A DNA stretch of 6,511 nucleotides from an uncultured Opitutia bacterium (GTDB lineage Bacteria; Verrucomicrobiota; Verrucomicrobiae; Opitutales; MB11C04). Of the stretch, positions 5,128-6,511 are shown piece by piece. Where the stretch lies: contig CAJWWH010000097.1 in the NCBI GenBank assembly GCA_913048545.1, positions 1-6,511 of the forward strand, given 5' to 3'. The first letter of the stretch is position 1. Every line of letters starts with the position of its first letter. A program made the position numbers and the translations under genes. The notes under the pieces were generated by a model. That model was not told the origin of the DNA and ran no database searches. It saw only the letters and a list, made by a program, of their open reading frames with translations.

Positions 5128-6090
5128 ATGAAAATTGTGGTGGTTGGTGCAGGGATTTCGGGTTGCGTCAGTGCGTTTCGCCTCGCTGAAGCCGGTCATG
5201 ACGTGACCCTTCTTGAAAAAGGAAGAGGGGTGGGGGGAAGAATGTCAACCCGTCGGATGGGCGGTGCCCGGATCGACCATGGAGCCCAATTCTTTACCGT
5301 GCGGGATAAGAGGATGAAGGATTTACTCGCACAGTGGGAGGCGGCGGATGCAGTCGTGCCGTGGTATGATTCGATTCCCGGTCGCGAAGATGTTCCGCGG
5401 GGAATACGTTACCGGGGGGTACGGGGAATGACCGGACCGGCCAAAGTGCTGTCCGGCTCCTTTTCATTTATGAGTGGTTTTTTTGTGGACTCGGTTTTTT
5501 TTGATGAGGAATGGCAGATCAATGAGAAGGAGGGTGCGAAAAGAAAGTTGTTCGCAGATCACCTCGTCCTTACCCTTCCTGTGCCCCAAATGCTCGAGCT
5601 TTTTAAACGGAGTAATTTTGAACTCGAATCTGCGGTGATGGATCGGCTGGAAGCGGTCCGGTACACCCGATGCCTCGCTCTGCTGGGAATCCTTGACAAA
5701 CCATCCGTTCTTACCGCCCCCGGAACGGTGACCCATCCTCACCCGGATATTGACTGGATCTCAGATAATCAGGTAAAAGGAATTTCCGAAATTCCTGCCT
5801 GTACCGTACACGCGGGAGATGCGTATTCCCAGAAATTCTGGGAAGCCCCCGATGAGGAACGCGGCCCCTTTCTTGCTTCAGTGGCCGAGGAATGTCTGCA
5901 GTCGAAAATATCTGAATGGACTTGTCACCGTTGGGGATTTGCCAAGCCATTGGTGACCTTTGGAGCGACTCAGTACACATCCGCCTGGGATCGGCTGAGC
6001 CTGGCGGGAGACAGTTTTGGCGGGGAACGAATTGAGAATGCGGCGATGTCCGGCTGGGACGCCGCTCAGGCAATTATTGATCAGACTTAA
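5128..6090 (+). CDS. Renalase-like FAD-dependent oxidoreductase
   Basis: A 320-residue cytoplasmic flavoprotein. The N-terminus has the dinucleotide-binding Rossmann motif G7-A-G-I-S-G12 with the acidic residue Glu30 ending the second strand ('VTLLEKG'), then 'GVGGRMSTRR' (34-43), the FAD-binding GG-R-x-S/T loop, and 'DHGAQFFTVRD' (50-60). Further family marks are 'RGVRGMTGPAKVL' (97-108), 'LVLTLPVPQ' (146-154), 'TCHRWGFAKP' (265-274), and the C-terminal FAD motif 'LAGDSFGGERIENAAMSGWDAA' region (292-313). This layout matches the predicted NAD/FAD oxidoreductases related to renalase. Human renalase oxidises off-pathway dihydro-NAD(P) isomers; whether this protein does the same is not shown by sequence. 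The length is normal and the frame intact. It is divergent from the HDOD gene and ends 2 bp before the stop of the convergent barrel gene. The ATG at 5128 is the only start that preserves the Rossmann strand; no Shine-Dalgarno precedes it. Confidence 0.92.
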   Translation: MKIVVVGAGISGCVSAFRLAEAGHDVTLLEKGRGVGGRMSTRRMGGARIDHGAQFFTVRDKRMKDLLAQWEAADAVVPWYDSIPGREDVPRGIRYRGVRGMTGPAKVLSGSFSFMSGFFVDSVFFDEEWQINEKEGAKRKLFADHLVLTLPVPQMLELFKRSNFELESAVMDRLEAVRYTRCLALLGILDKPSVLTAPGTVTHPHPDIDWISDNQVKGISEIPACTVHAGDAYSQKFWEAPDEERGPFLASVAEECLQSKISEWTCHRWGFAKPLVTFGATQYTSAWDRLSLAGDSFGGERIENAAMSGWDAAQAIIDQT

Positions 6091-6092
6091 CT

Positions 6093-6511
6093 TTAAAATT
6101 GGTACTTGTACCCGAGCTCCAGGGAAGGGGCGGATTTGAGGTCACGATCCAAAAGTTCGGTCTCATTGAGCAGTTCAATCTCAGCAATCCGGGCAAAGTC
6201 AATTCCTCCGGTGGCAAAGAGGGCGTGGTGCTCGTCCATGTTCCACTGCAGGGATGCAGAAACACGATAGGAACGTAGACGGAAGTTGCGTTCCTGTTTT
6301 GTACCGGTGTATTTTGTGGACTGTGTGTTCCATCGATTTCCAGAAAAACCGCCGCTCAGGACCAGATCGAGGGAGTCGGACAATCCATATTTGTAGCGAA
6401 TGATCGGACCGGCAAAGAGCAGACTTGAACGATCCGAAGGTTCCCAGGTGAATCCAATTGCGGGCACAAAGAGATCATCTCCCAGACCAGTGGTGAACAC
6501 CGCACCGAAAA
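6093..6511 (-). CDS. Probable outer-membrane beta-barrel protein, C-terminal part (5' truncated)
   Basis: The frame runs off the right window edge: codons upstream of the GTG at 6498-6500 (Ala, Gly, Phe) remain open, so that GTG is probably internal and the true start lies outside. The stop is TAA at 6093-6095. The visible part of about 138 residues consists of alternating hydrophobic/polar strands: 'FVPAIGFTWEPSDRSSL', then 'IIRYKYGLSDSLDLVLSGGF', 'LRSYRVSASLQWNMDEHHAL', and a final 'SLELGYKYQF'. The terminal phenylalanine with aromatics alternating before it is the usual barrel-assembly (BAM) signal of outer-membrane proteins. The strand pattern with W-x-x-S-D-R and Y-x-L/G-S-D-x-L recalls the DUF6268 family of uncharacterised barrels, a tentative match from memory. 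It is convergent with the FAD oxidoreductase, 2 bp between stops, with no room for a separate terminator. Confidence 0.75.
   Translation of the reverse strand, partial: FGAVFTTGLGDDLFVPAIGFTWEPSDRSSLLFAGPIIRYKYGLSDSLDLVLSGGFSGNRWNTQSTKYTGTKQERNFRLRSYRVSASLQWNMDEHHALFATGGIDFARIAEIELLNETELLDRDLKSAPSLELGYKYQF

Noticed and set aside
5711..6073. Antisense reading frame inside the FAD oxidoreductase gene
   Set aside because: It is fully contained in a strongly supported gene on the other strand, is rich in Pro/Arg/Ser as expected for a shadow frame, and shows no recognisable motif.
1..6511. Mobile element, CRISPR array, phage or toxin-antitoxin system
   Set aside because: No transposase, integrase, regularly spaced repeats, terminal inverted repeats or toxin-antitoxin-like gene pair were seen; the genes look like ordinary chromosomal loci.

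Overview
This window looks like chromosomal DNA from a moderate-GC Gram-negative bacterium, most plausibly a member of the Verrucomicrobiota. That placement is an inference. It rests on a lipoprotein with an "FRGPNRDG"-type PQQ-like propeller domain (an architecture abundant in Verrucomicrobiota and Planctomycetota), an outer-membrane barrel C-terminus, an HDOD protein, and start codons that almost all lack a Shine-Dalgarno sequence. No rRNA, tRNA, CRISPR array, transposase or integrase is visible.

Layout, left to right. (1) Positions 1-347, + strand: the last 114 codons of umuC, the catalytic subunit of translesion DNA polymerase V. (2) Positions 330-2798, - strand: three genes spaced about 20 bp apart and probably co-transcribed, in the order SOUL-family protein, glutathione-peroxidase-family protein, PQQ-like propeller lipoprotein. 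All three carry an export signal, so together they look like an envelope-located redox or haem-related unit. The propeller gene runs tail-to-tail into umuC with an 18-bp overlap. (3) Positions 2905-3537, - strand: an AlkB-family 2-oxoglutarate/Fe(II) dioxygenase (ALKBH2-like), a direct-reversal DNA repair enzyme. (4) Positions 3538-3662: a short AT-rich divergent intergenic region with nested palindromes and a plausible sigma-70 promoter for the rightward gene. (5) Positions 3663-4109, + strand: a conserved protein of unknown function with an H-x3-C-x3-H...C-x-C pattern. (6) Positions 4133-5032, - strand: an HDOD-domain protein that keeps a full set of HD-type metal residues. (7) Positions 5128-6090, + strand: a renalase-like FAD-dependent amine-oxidase-fold oxidoreductase, divergent from the HDOD gene. 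(8) Positions 6093-6511, - strand: the C-terminal part of a probable outer-membrane beta-barrel protein, truncated by the window edge.

A loose common theme is damage and oxidative-stress defence: translesion polymerase, alkylation repair, peroxidase, SOUL protein and FAD oxidoreductase. No shared regulatory site was found to bind them into one regulon. The parts most worth a second look are the exported SOUL-GPx-propeller unit, the Cys/His-rich unknown protein, and the palindromic control region between alkB and that protein.
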